Assembly: GCA_040389045.1 (NCBI GenBank)
Contig: JAZKAT010000015.1
Location: 1-64,000 of the forward strand
Direction: 5' to 3'
DNA length: 64,000 nt
DNA from: UBA5158 sp040389045
GTDB lineage: Bacteria > Pseudomonadota > Gammaproteobacteria > DSM-16500
Positions 1-6,985 of the stretch are shown here, in pieces. Below the pieces are notes generated by a model. The model saw only the letters and a program-made list of their open reading frames with translations. It was not told where the DNA came from and did not search any database. Position numbers and translations under genes: made by a program. Each line of letters opens with the position of its first letter. The first letter of the stretch is position 1.

Positions 1-25
1 ACAGCAAAAAAAATTCTTAACTAAC

Positions 26-430
26 ATGCTAATCAAAGTAAGTAATGTTATAGACACTAATATTATGCGAACCAACAACCCCAACATGGATACAAGAATT
101 ATCGGTCTAGATGATTTTTCTGCTTTTATAAAACATAACACCCACGGCGCACCTAGCTTCTACAAAAAATTCTTCGGTGCAGTACTAGCCCTGGTGGGAA
201 CTTTGTTAACTGCAGTTTGTGTCAGCGCTAAATTTATGTCGCTGGGCTTAACAACGCCAATCAGTACCCTTGGTATTGTCGCTGGCAGCACGACAACCTT
301 GTTAGGAGTTGGATTATTTAGAAGTGGAATGGAGAAGAGATTAGCTGCAAGTCTATCCAAATTAAATACGACATTAAATGCAGATACAGATATACAGGCC
401 GCTCGTAATAGACCACCGGCATACGCCTAG
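26..430 (+). CDS. Hypothetical small membrane protein
   Basis: I do not recognise this 134-residue protein. Two hydrophobic stretches are visible, about residues 49-69 and 72-98, separated by a very short loop, so it is probably a two-pass inner-membrane hairpin with soluble ends. The last 30 residues are polar and end in Pro-Pro-Ala-Tyr-Ala. ATG codons at 65 and 86 are alternative starts and none of the three has a clear ribosome binding site. Its stop codon directly abuts the stop codon of the convergent DUF1622 gene. Support rests only on ORF length and the hydrophobic pattern; no function can be given. Confidence 0.5.
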   Translation: MLIKVSNVIDTNIMRTNNPNMDTRIIGLDDFSAFIKHNTHGAPSFYKKFFGAVLALVGTLLTAVCVSAKFMSLGLTTPISTLGIVAGSTTTLLGVGLFRSGMEKRLAASLSKLNTTLNADTDIQAARNRPPAYA

Positions 431-784
431 TTATTTAGGCAAGGGTGCGGTTCCTTCGCTCAAAGAAGCAATTTCACGGTTTAAGGTATAACTTAACACG
501 GTACGTATAGCCACAATACAAGCCACTATACCTATCGAATAATAATCCGGCGCGGTAGTCGTACCAATCAAATCCGCGCCCACAATAAATTCCAGTCCCA
601 ACACTAACACCCGCCCTAGCGTCAACCGTATCCCATTAATCGAATATTCTGGATTAACCGAAGGCCCTATCACCAAATACTTCAAATAACGGTACAAAGC
701 CAGCAATACGCCGGAAAAAATCACCAACACACCCGCAAAAGAAATACTATGCTGGATTAATAATAAAGCTTGATGAAAATCCAT
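431..784 (-). CDS. DUF1622 family inner-membrane protein
   Basis: A 117-residue protein with three membrane segments; the central Arg-Leu-x-Leu-Gly-Arg-x-Leu-x-Leu-Gly-Leu-Glu stretch, followed by Ile-Val-Gly-Ala-Asp, matches what I recall of the DUF1622 family (function unknown). I chose the ATG at 784 because AGGGGAAA precedes it at the right distance; the frame stays open further upstream to 841 but that part lies inside the neighbouring HAD gene. It starts only 2 bases after the stop codon of the upstream HAD phosphatase gene, so it is most likely the last gene of the sulfatase-HAD-DUF1622 transcript. No role can be assigned from the context beyond co-expression. Confidence 0.75.
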   Translation of the reverse strand: MDFHQALLLIQHSISFAGVLVIFSGVLLALYRYLKYLVIGPSVNPEYSINGIRLTLGRVLVLGLEFIVGADLIGTTTAPDYYSIGIVACIVAIRTVLSYTLNREIASLSEGTAPLPK

Positions 785-786
785 AA

Positions 787-1812
787 TTATTTCCCCTGGT
801 CTTGGCTGGCTATGGAAACAACAGGAAAAATCACTTTCCAATCGTCTTTCATACTAATGACATGCCATTTCTTTTGGACTGCTTCCTGCATCAAGGCATC
901 CGAAAAAGTTCCCACTTTTGATTTTGGCCCATAGGAAAATTCCCGCGCGGCATCATCATGATGCACCAGCAACATTAACGTGGCTTTACCGCTATTAGAT
1001 TGCGTCCATTCCAGCATTTGCTGATCGCCGTCAGAATTACCAAAAGCAATAATCGGTTTTTTGCCTATGAATAAATTGATAGCTTCTGGTTTGCCAGCAT
1101 GATCATCTATAAACAATACTTCGGGAAGTTTAGTTAAGGTAGGCACACCGTTGGCATAACCATATTTGGTTTTTTCCGTAGAACCGACTACTTCTTCTGG
1201 CGCTACTCCATAAGTAGGTTGCGCATAAGCGCGCACAAAATCCTGACCGCCGCCAGTGACTATATATATTTTAAAATTATTCTTGCGTAAGTAACTCATG
1301 ACTTCCAACATAGGTTGATAAACCAATTGCGTGTAAAGACGATTAAAATGCGGGTCTTTAGCAGCCACTAACCAGTTTATTAAAATCTTTTGAAATTCTT
1401 CCACACTCATGCCGCTATGCGTCACCGCCAGCAATTGCTCAACGTCATGCATGGTCATTTTTTCCATTGCGCTTTTATCACCACTGATAATGGCACTAAA
1501 GGGCGGCTTATCTTTCCATTCCGGGTGTTGTGGCGCCAATTCTTTTACGCGCTGCAACGCAAAAATAAATTGCGTATACATAGGATATTCAACCCATAAC
1601 GTACCATCGTTATCAAAAGTCGCAATGCGATCTGAGGGTTGCACATAAGAAGGTGATGCTTCATCTGTTACTGCATGTACGAAGTCAATAATGCTGGTTT
1701 TGGTGGGGCCCACATTCCAGGAGGGCAATGGATCCGCTACCGGATCAGCATAACTTAATGTGGCGAAACACCAGGTACACAACAAAATTAAAATTAATTT
1801 TGCAGCTCTCAT
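787..1812 (-). CDS. Secreted HAD-family phosphatase
   Basis: A 341-residue haloacid-dehalogenase (HAD) hydrolase. Residues 1-22 form a signal peptide ending in Ser-Tyr-Ala, so the enzyme is probably periplasmic. HAD motif I is Phe-Asp-Asn-Asp-Gly-Thr-Leu-Trp with the catalytic aspartates near residues 67 and 69; motif II is Ile-Val-Thr-Gly-Gly-Gly and motif IV is Phe-Ile-Asp-Asp-His / Phe-Gly-Asn-Ser-Asp-Gly-Asp. This is the pattern of phosphoserine-phosphatase-like HADs that have an N-terminal leader. The substrate is unknown. It follows the sulfatase gene by 15 bases and precedes DUF1622 by 2, and a second periplasmic phosphatase lies just beyond the sulfatase, suggesting a scavenging role (inference). 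Confidence 0.8.
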   Translation of the reverse strand: MRAAKLILILLCTWCFATLSYADPVADPLPSWNVGPTKTSIIDFVHAVTDEASPSYVQPSDRIATFDNDGTLWVEYPMYTQFIFALQRVKELAPQHPEWKDKPPFSAIISGDKSAMEKMTMHDVEQLLAVTHSGMSVEEFQKILINWLVAAKDPHFNRLYTQLVYQPMLEVMSYLRKNNFKIYIVTGGGQDFVRAYAQPTYGVAPEEVVGSTEKTKYGYANGVPTLTKLPEVLFIDDHAGKPEAINLFIGKKPIIAFGNSDGDQQMLEWTQSNSGKATLMLLVHHDDAAREFSYGPKSKVGTFSDALMQEAVQKKWHVISMKDDWKVIFPVVSIASQDQGK

Positions 1813-1827
1813 TTGAGTTACTCCCGG

Positions 1828-3453
1828 CTAGCCGCCTTGTTGAGCATGTATCGCTTTAATCACCTGTTCCTTCACACCTTCCAAATTAAACGTCGCGCCT
1901 TTTTGCATAGGTGGGAAATCAATAAAGCTTTGCGCTATTTCCCCAATTTCCTGCTGCACAAACACAAAGCGCCAGAATTCATGGCCGAAAAAGTCCATGC
2001 CAAAACCCATAGAATGCTGGGTACGTTCAAACGGATCTAATCTTAAATTAGTGATTAACGGCCAGTCTAAAACCACTGTGCCACCCATCCAGCCGCCAGG
2101 CTGATCAACGAAACGATATTTATAATCATCAATACGCACCGCGCCTAATCTGCTTTCGATGAAATATAAAATTTCATGCCGCTTGGATGGGCCATTGTTA
2201 GTCAGTAAATCTAACTGGTTGTAACCATCCAGATGCACTTTGTAATTAGCACCATTGAGACTTTTACCTTTTAATAATTCTTCTTTGATATTGGCGTCAC
2301 CCGCTGCTGCAACCAGCGTGGGGAACCAATCCAATCCTGAGAAAATACCATTTTGAATGACGCCCGCTGGAATTTTACCCGGCCAGCGAATGATTGCTGG
2401 CACTCGCATCCCACCTTCCGTCGCCATGCCTTTTTCACCGGCAAACGGTGTCATACCACCATCCGGCCAGCTAATCACTTCTGCGCCATTGTCTGTAGTG
2501 ATAATGACAATCGTATTGTCTTTGATACCCATCTCATCAATTTTTTGCAACACGGAACCGACGATATCATCAAACTGCGCCATGCCCGCTTCTTCGGTAT
2601 ACCAGCCATTTTCTGGCGTCATCATTTTGGAATACTTGTCAGACAAGTGCGTGAACACATGCATACGTGATGGATTTAACCAGATGAAAAAGGGTTTGCT
2701 GTCAGTCTTGGCTTTATCCATAAACGTAAAAGTATTTTTGAGAATTTCATCGTCTACTGTTTTCATGCGTTCCGGTGGCAACGCACCTTCATCAGTAATT
2801 CGTTGTTTGCCGACTTCACCCCAACGTGGTTCACTAGTTGCATCCGCCGTGGTCGTCGCCCAACAGTGCACCATATTACGTGGGCCCACCTGGTCTTTTA
2901 AAGCGGGTGGATAAGAATGCCAGAATGGATCTTCCATCGCATCCAGGTGATAGAGATAACCATAAAATTCATCAAAGCCATGCAGACACGGTAAATATTT
3001 ATTTAAATCACCAAAATGATTTTTACCAAACTGACCAGTAGCATAACCCATTTCTTTTAATGCTGTCGCAATGGTAGGCGCTTGCGCCGGAAAGCCCATG
3101 TCAGCGCCCGCCTGTCCTACGGTAGTCAAACCGGTACGCATAGGTAATTCACCGGAAATAAAATTCGCACGTCCCGCGGTGCAACTAGGCTCGGCGTAAT
3201 AATCAGTGAACCGCATACCCTCAGTAGCGAATTTATCAATCTTGGGCGTTTTGCCAGCCATCATGCCCTGGTTATAAGCACCGATATTAAACCAGCCTAT
3301 ATCATCACCCATGATGACAATAATATTAGGTTTACCAACAGCGCTGGTGGTCACAGCTGGCGCAACAGCGGCCACAACGGTGTTACTGGTAACGGCTAAA
3401 CTGGTAAGGATAATTGAAGTCAGCAAGTAGAAGAGGGGATTAAGAAATTTCAT
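1828..3453 (-). CDS. Arylsulfatase-type sulfatase, secreted
   Basis: A type I sulfatase of the alkaline phosphatase superfamily, 541 residues, hydrolysing sulfate esters. Residues 1-29 form a signal peptide. The metal-binding Gly-Asp-Asp-Ile-Gly-Trp motif lies at residues 49-54. The active-site motif Cys-Thr-Ala-Gly-Arg (Cys91) fits C-x-P/A-x-R, whose Cys is converted to formylglycine by a maturase or FGE; no such gene is in the window. A second metal site, Thr-Thr-Asp-Asn-Gly, is further on. I chose ATG 3453, which has AGGAT just upstream; the frame extends to an ATG at 3477 without a ribosome binding site. First gene of a three-gene operon. The natural substrate cannot be told. Confidence 0.9.
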   Translation of the reverse strand: MKFLNPLFYLLTSIILTSLAVTSNTVVAAVAPAVTTSAVGKPNIIVIMGDDIGWFNIGAYNQGMMAGKTPKIDKFATEGMRFTDYYAEPSCTAGRANFISGELPMRTGLTTVGQAGADMGFPAQAPTIATALKEMGYATGQFGKNHFGDLNKYLPCLHGFDEFYGYLYHLDAMEDPFWHSYPPALKDQVGPRNMVHCWATTTADATSEPRWGEVGKQRITDEGALPPERMKTVDDEILKNTFTFMDKAKTDSKPFFIWLNPSRMHVFTHLSDKYSKMMTPENGWYTEEAGMAQFDDIVGSVLQKIDEMGIKDNTIVIITTDNGAEVISWPDGGMTPFAGEKGMATEGGMRVPAIIRWPGKIPAGVIQNGIFSGLDWFPTLVAAAGDANIKEELLKGKSLNGANYKVHLDGYNQLDLLTNNGPSKRHEILYFIESRLGAVRIDDYKYRFVDQPGGWMGGTVVLDWPLITNLRLDPFERTQHSMGFGMDFFGHEFWRFVFVQQEIGEIAQSFIDFPPMQKGATFNLEGVKEQVIKAIHAQQGG

Positions 3454-3659
3454 AGTGATCCTATCCTTATTAATCACGCAGGCTGATAATAAGTTTATCG
3501 CAAAAAATTTAGCTTGGCTAATTTCTGTTAGTCAAATGGATGTTAACTGATTGATTTAATTGGATTTTATTCACGATAAAAATCCGTGCTGTGCGATTGG
3601 TAAGGGTGCAGGTGCTTATGCTAAAATGCTGCCATTAATTTAACCGTAGAAGAGATGAT

Positions 3660-4700
3660 ATGAAACAATTTTATGCAAAGATTTTCACGCTAATCCTAGT
3701 CTGTTCTCTCACCACGGTTGCTCTCGCTCAGGATAAATTAATCTTCGCGCTGGATTTAATCCGTCATGGCGATAGATCACCTGCTTTTGCCATGCCCAAG
3801 TCGACTTATCACTGGCCGCAAGGATTAGGAGAGTTGTCACCGAAAGGCGAGCAGCAGGAATTTAATCTGGGACAACATATGCGGGAAAGATACATCACCC
3901 AAACGCATTTGTTACCAGAGAATTATTCCAGTGTGGCCATGTATGTGCGGTCTAGCGATTATAATCGTACCTTGATGAGCGCGCAGTCCTTGTTATATGG
4001 TTTATATCCATTGGGCACTGGCCCGGCCACACTGCCTATGGGATTTCAACCTATTCCTATTCATACCGTGCCTAAAGAAATCGATGATTTATTACTGACT
4101 AATCATAACAAAGCGCAGCATGATGAAATTTTAGAGAAATATGTTTTTACGCAACCCGAGTGGCGCGCGAAAACCATAGCGTTACAAGCTAAATTCCCGC
4201 ATTGGTCAGAAGCAACCGGCATGAAAATTACAAATTTGCAGGAAGTTTTATATGCGGCGGATAACTTGCGTATTTCGCAATTGTATAATGTACCCATACC
4301 AGCGGGATTAAGTGAACAAGACCAGCAGGAAATTATTGCCGCGGGCAGTTGGGCATTTCTCGAAGAAATGAAAGTTCCACAGATCTGGCATTTAACCGCG
4401 AAACATTTACTCGCCACTATCGTGCACTATTTGCAAAGCGCCACTGAACATACCACCAGTTTGAAATTTGTTTTGTTCAGCGCCCATGATGATACTATTA
4501 TGACGCTGCTCAGCGCGCTGCAAACACCCGCGACAGAATGGCCACCTTACGCATCCGATTTGAATTTTTCATTATATGAAAATCCGGCGCATAACTTTTA
4601 TGTCAAACTGACTTTTAACAATCAACCCGTTACCGTGCCAGCTTGCGGTGGTGATACTTGTTCATTGGCACAGCTTGATAAACTTATTGAAGAACAATGA
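3660..4700 (+). CDS. Periplasmic histidine acid phosphatase
   Basis: A histidine phosphatase superfamily (branch 2) enzyme of 346 residues that removes phosphate from monoesters through a phosphohistidine. A signal peptide covers residues 1-23 (cut after Ala-Leu-Ala). The Arg-His-Gly-Asp-Arg-Ser-Pro motif at 35-41 holds the nucleophilic His36, and Ser-Ala-His-Asp-Asp-Thr at 274-279 holds the His-Asp proton donor pair. Legionella secretes a related acid phosphatase (Map). AGAAGAG precedes the ATG. The gene is divergent from the sulfatase across 206 bases, and its last 79 bases overlap the 3' end of the convergent ribBA frame. Confidence 0.9.
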   Translation: MKQFYAKIFTLILVCSLTTVALAQDKLIFALDLIRHGDRSPAFAMPKSTYHWPQGLGELSPKGEQQEFNLGQHMRERYITQTHLLPENYSSVAMYVRSSDYNRTLMSAQSLLYGLYPLGTGPATLPMGFQPIPIHTVPKEIDDLLLTNHNKAQHDEILEKYVFTQPEWRAKTIALQAKFPHWSEATGMKITNLQEVLYAADNLRISQLYNVPIPAGLSEQDQQEIIAAGSWAFLEEMKVPQIWHLTAKHLLATIVHYLQSATEHTTSLKFVLFSAHDDTIMTLLSALQTPATEWPPYASDLNFSLYENPAHNFYVKLTFNNQPVTVPACGGDTCSLAQLDKLIEEQ

Positions 4701-5893
4701 TTTAATTTATTTTGCTTAGTCAGCAAATAATTTTTATTGTGCTGGTTGGAAGGAATTTCAATTGGCACACGTGTTACTTCTTTAATGCCATATTTTTGCA
4801 AGTCAGAAATTTTATGCGGGTTATTGGTCAGCAAACGGATACGATAATAATTTAAATCCCGCAAAATTTGCGCGGCGACATGATAACTGCGCAAATCAGC
4901 CGACCAGCCTAATTCATGGTTCGCATCCACCGTATCAAAACCCTGTTCTTGCAAACTATAAGCTTTAATTTTATTGATTAAGCCAATGCCGCGTCCTTCC
5001 TGATTTAAATAAATCAGCACCCCACCTTCCGCGCTGATTTTTGCTAGAGAGAAATGTAACTGCTGCTGACAATCACAGCGTTCCGAGCCAAACAAATCTC
5101 CGGTCATGCAACAGGAATGGATACGCACTAGAGGGGGCTGCGACGAATTATTTTTTTCATGCTTTAAGACGACATGTTCGCGGTCGGTTAATTTTTCCTT
5201 GACCACTGTCACTTTGAAATTGCCGTAATCCGCTAATGGCAAATTGGCGCTGGCGGTATCGGCAAACATATTTTCATGCTGCAAACGATATTGAATGACA
5301 TCTTCAATACTGATAATCCGGATGTCATGCTCTTTGGCAAATGCCTGTAACGCTTCGCCACGCGCCATCGTGCCATCCGCGTTCATGACTTCGCAAATTA
5401 CCGCAGCCGGTTTAAAACCGGCAAGCTTGACCAAATCCAGAGAACCTTCAGTATGGCCAGGGCGTTCCAATACGCCGCCGGGGCGCGCCAGGAGTGGAAA
5501 GATATGGCCGGGCTTCACTAAATCGTCTGGCCGAGCTTGTTCGGCAACAGCGACATGAATGGTTTTCACCCGGTCTGCCGCTGAAACACCGGTGGTGATA
5601 TCCGCTTTGGCATCAATTGACACGGTAAACGGTGTCATACAGCGACTGGAATTTTGTTCTGGCGGTACCATTAAGGGCAAGTTTAATTGATCAATTTTGG
5701 CTTGGGGCAAGGACAGGCAAACAATCCCGCTGCTATTACGGATAATAAAATTCATGATGGCGGGAGTAATAGTTTCAGCGGGGAAAATCAAATCACCTTC
5801 ATCTTCGCGGCCGGCATGGTCGACTAAAATAATCAGCTTGCCATTACGAAGGTCGTTCAACGCCGCTGTGACTTTGGTTTCATGAGATTGCAT
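4622..5893 (-). CDS. ribBA: Bifunctional riboflavin biosynthesis protein RibBA
   Basis: Fusion of 3,4-dihydroxy-2-butanone-4-phosphate synthase (RibB, about residues 1-205) and GTP cyclohydrolase II (RibA, about 206-397), supplying both precursors of riboflavin. RibB shows Asp-His-Ala-Gly-Arg-Glu-Asp-Glu-Gly-Asp and His-Thr-Glu-Gly-Ser. RibA shows the zinc-binding Cys-x10-Cys-x-Cys and Asn-Gln-Glu-Gly-Arg-Gly-Ile-Gly. The start ATG at 5893 follows GGGAG. Homology to RibA ends near Asn-Lys-Leu-Asn-His, and the last 24 or so residues form an unusual Ser/Cys-rich tail that lies antisense to the end of the phosphatase gene. Transcription begins at a strong sigma70 promoter and runs through an FMN riboswitch. 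Confidence 0.93.
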   Translation of the reverse strand: MQSHETKVTAALNDLRNGKLIILVDHAGREDEGDLIFPAETITPAIMNFIIRNSSGIVCLSLPQAKIDQLNLPLMVPPEQNSSRCMTPFTVSIDAKADITTGVSAADRVKTIHVAVAEQARPDDLVKPGHIFPLLARPGGVLERPGHTEGSLDLVKLAGFKPAAVICEVMNADGTMARGEALQAFAKEHDIRIISIEDVIQYRLQHENMFADTASANLPLADYGNFKVTVVKEKLTDREHVVLKHEKNNSSQPPLVRIHSCCMTGDLFGSERCDCQQQLHFSLAKISAEGGVLIYLNQEGRGIGLINKIKAYSLQEQGFDTVDANHELGWSADLRSYHVAAQILRDLNYYRIRLLTNNPHKISDLQKYGIKEVTRVPIEIPSNQHNKNYLLTKQNKLNHCSSISLSSCANEQVSPPQAGTVTG

Positions 5894-5898
5894 GTTTG

Positions 5899-5931
5899 CC
5901 GCTCCCGTTATAGTAGTCGTGCCAGGGCGGC
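5899..5931 (-). promoter_or_regulatory. Hairpin able to hide the ribBA ribosome binding site
   Basis: On the minus strand GCCGC (5931-5927) can pair with GCGGC (5903-5899), which lies between the Shine-Dalgarno GGGAG and the ATG of ribBA. Located between the FMN aptamer and the start codon, it is a plausible expression platform that closes the ribosome binding site when FMN is bound. The pairing is seen in the sequence; the regulatory role is inference from known gammaproteobacterial ribB switches. Confidence 0.4.
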
Positions 5932-5992
5932 ATATATCAAACCAGACACACCAAACCGAACACGGCTTAGAGTGGCTGACTGATTTACTTCT

Positions 5993-6129
5993 TTCATCCG
6001 GACTATAACCGTCGGCTTTGGGATTTAACCAAATCTGCTGACCTTTCCCTTGCAGGAAAGCGCTCGCGGGCTCAATTATTAAACAATAATATTACCGCCG
6101 GTGGGGACTTACACCCCGCCCTGAAGATA
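5993..6129 (-). promoter_or_regulatory. FMN riboswitch (RFN element)
   Basis: The minus strand carries the conserved RFN blocks in order: ATCTTCAGGGCGGGGTG, CCCCACCGGCGGTAAT, AGCCCGCGAGCG, GGTCAGCAGATTTGGT, CCAAAGCCGACGGTTATAG and TCCGGATGAAAG. These are the paired elements P1 to P6 of the flavin mononucleotide aptamer. It sits between the ribBA promoter and ribBA, so FMN should repress riboflavin synthesis by this RNA. Confidence 0.95.
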
Positions 6130-6136
6130 TAGGTGA

Positions 6137-6165
6137 AAAATAAAGGGATATGGTGAACTTGTCAA
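6137..6165 (-). promoter_or_regulatory. Sigma70 promoter of ribBA
   Basis: Minus-strand TTGACA (6165-6160), a 17-base spacer, then TATTTT (6142-6137). The predicted start of transcription is near 6130, exactly where the FMN aptamer begins, which supports the call. The -35 box lies just 7 bases after the stop codon of the upstream pilin gene. Confidence 0.75.
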
Positions 6166-6171
6166 GTTTGC

Positions 6172-6594
6172 TTATTGCGCGTAGCCATTGGAAACACCGC
6201 CACCCGTTGCTACCCAGGTTATATTATTGCCGTTTGCGGTTGGGGTCAGAATATAAGTATCAGAGGATAGTATGCCATTTTGGGCAACCGGTACCACGGT
6301 GATGACTCCGGCAGCCGCGGTCACTGATGCCACTTTACCAGTAGGCGTGCTTATATTATTGGGTATGCCAAGGGTGCCGCCATTACAACCGCTTAAACTA
6401 CCAGTTTTTTGGTAACATTCAGATACGCCGACTTTAAAAGGTGAGGTGGAATCCACAACTTCCGCAAAGTTCGCGCGGCGGGTATAGCTTAAGTAGGTGG
6501 GCAGGGCGATGGCTGCAAGAATAGCGACAATTGCAACAGTGATCATTAATTCGATAAGGGTAAACCCTTTGGTAGCGCGTTTTACATCTTCCAT
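6172..6594 (-). CDS. Type IV pilin, orphan PilA paralogue
   Basis: A 140-residue type IV prepilin. The leader ends in Lys-Gly, with cleavage by PilD before Phe-Thr-Leu-Ile-Glu-Leu; Glu5 of the mature form is present and the hydrophobic helix runs to about residue 34. One cysteine pair (Ser-Glu-Cys-Tyr and Gly-Cys-Asn-Gly) can form a disulfide. Compared residue by residue without gaps to the pilin at 39789-40211 I count about 100 of 140 identities, with the same C-terminal Gly-Gly-Gly-Val-Ser-Asn-Gly-Tyr-Ala-Gln. ATG 6594 is preceded by GGAG; an upstream in-frame TTG lies within that site. It stands alone, 27 kb from the pilus locus, between an H1-like gene and ribBA. Confidence 0.92.
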   Translation of the reverse strand: MEDVKRATKGFTLIELMITVAIVAILAAIALPTYLSYTRRANFAEVVDSTSPFKVGVSECYQKTGSLSGCNGGTLGIPNNISTPTGKVASVTAAAGVITVVPVAQNGILSSDTYILTPTANGNNITWVATGGGVSNGYAQ

Positions 6595-6699
6595 GATTAA
6601 AAACTCCAACCATAACTAGTTGTAGTATATCAGCTTTTAGTAAGAGTAATGCAACATTTTTTGCCTTTATATTCGAAACGAGAGCCGTAATGATTCTCG

Positions 6700-6729
6700 C
6701 TGTCATGCCAGCGCAGGCTGGCGTGACAG
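6700..6729. repeat. REP-like hairpin with GCAG loop
   Basis: A 13-bp inverted repeat, CTGTCATGCCAGC and GCTGGCGTGACAG (one G-T mismatch position), with the loop GCAG. It has the same loop and outer CTGTCAT/GACAG ends as the three large REP elements of this window, so it looks like a diverged single-arm copy. It lies between the H1-like gene and the orphan pilin and may also end transcription of the former. Confidence 0.6.
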
Positions 6730-6744
6730 GAGTGGGAATGACAG

Positions 6745-6939
6745 TTAAGAACGTTTACGGCTGGTCTTTTTGGCTTTCTTACGCTTGGCAGACGATTTTT
6801 TAGCAGTCTTCTTTTTAAAGGCTTTTTCCAGCTTTTCTTTTATTTTTAATTTTTTGAGATTGCCTTTCATTTTTTTCAACTCACCTTCTGCCTGTTTAAT
6901 GATGGCGGCAAGCTTTTTGATGACTATGCTAATGTTCAT
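6745..6939 (-). CDS. Small lysine-rich histone-H1-like protein
   Basis: A 64-residue basic protein. The N-terminal 20 residues are amphipathic (Ile-Val-Ile-Lys-Lys-Leu-Ala-Ala-Ile-Ile-Lys) and the rest is mostly Lys, with Ala, Ser and Thr, ending in Lys-Lys-Thr-Ser-Arg-Lys-Arg-Ser. This composition resembles bacterial histone-H1-like nucleoid proteins such as Hc1 tails, and DNA or RNA binding is inferred from charge only. A good ribosome binding site (GAGGGA) precedes the ATG. It follows ettA by about 45 bases and could be co-transcribed with it. Confidence 0.65.
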   Translation of the reverse strand: MNISIVIKKLAAIIKQAEGELKKMKGNLKKLKIKEKLEKAFKKKTAKKSSAKRKKAKKTSRKRS

Positions 6940-6985
6940 GTTCGTCCCTCAACAGTGTAAAATATTATTTTGCCACAAATCCATT

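Noticed and set aside
2357..2914. Plus-strand open frame of 185 codons
   Set aside because: It lies wholly antisense to the sulfatase gene, whose motifs are intact; no ribosome binding site or recognisable product.
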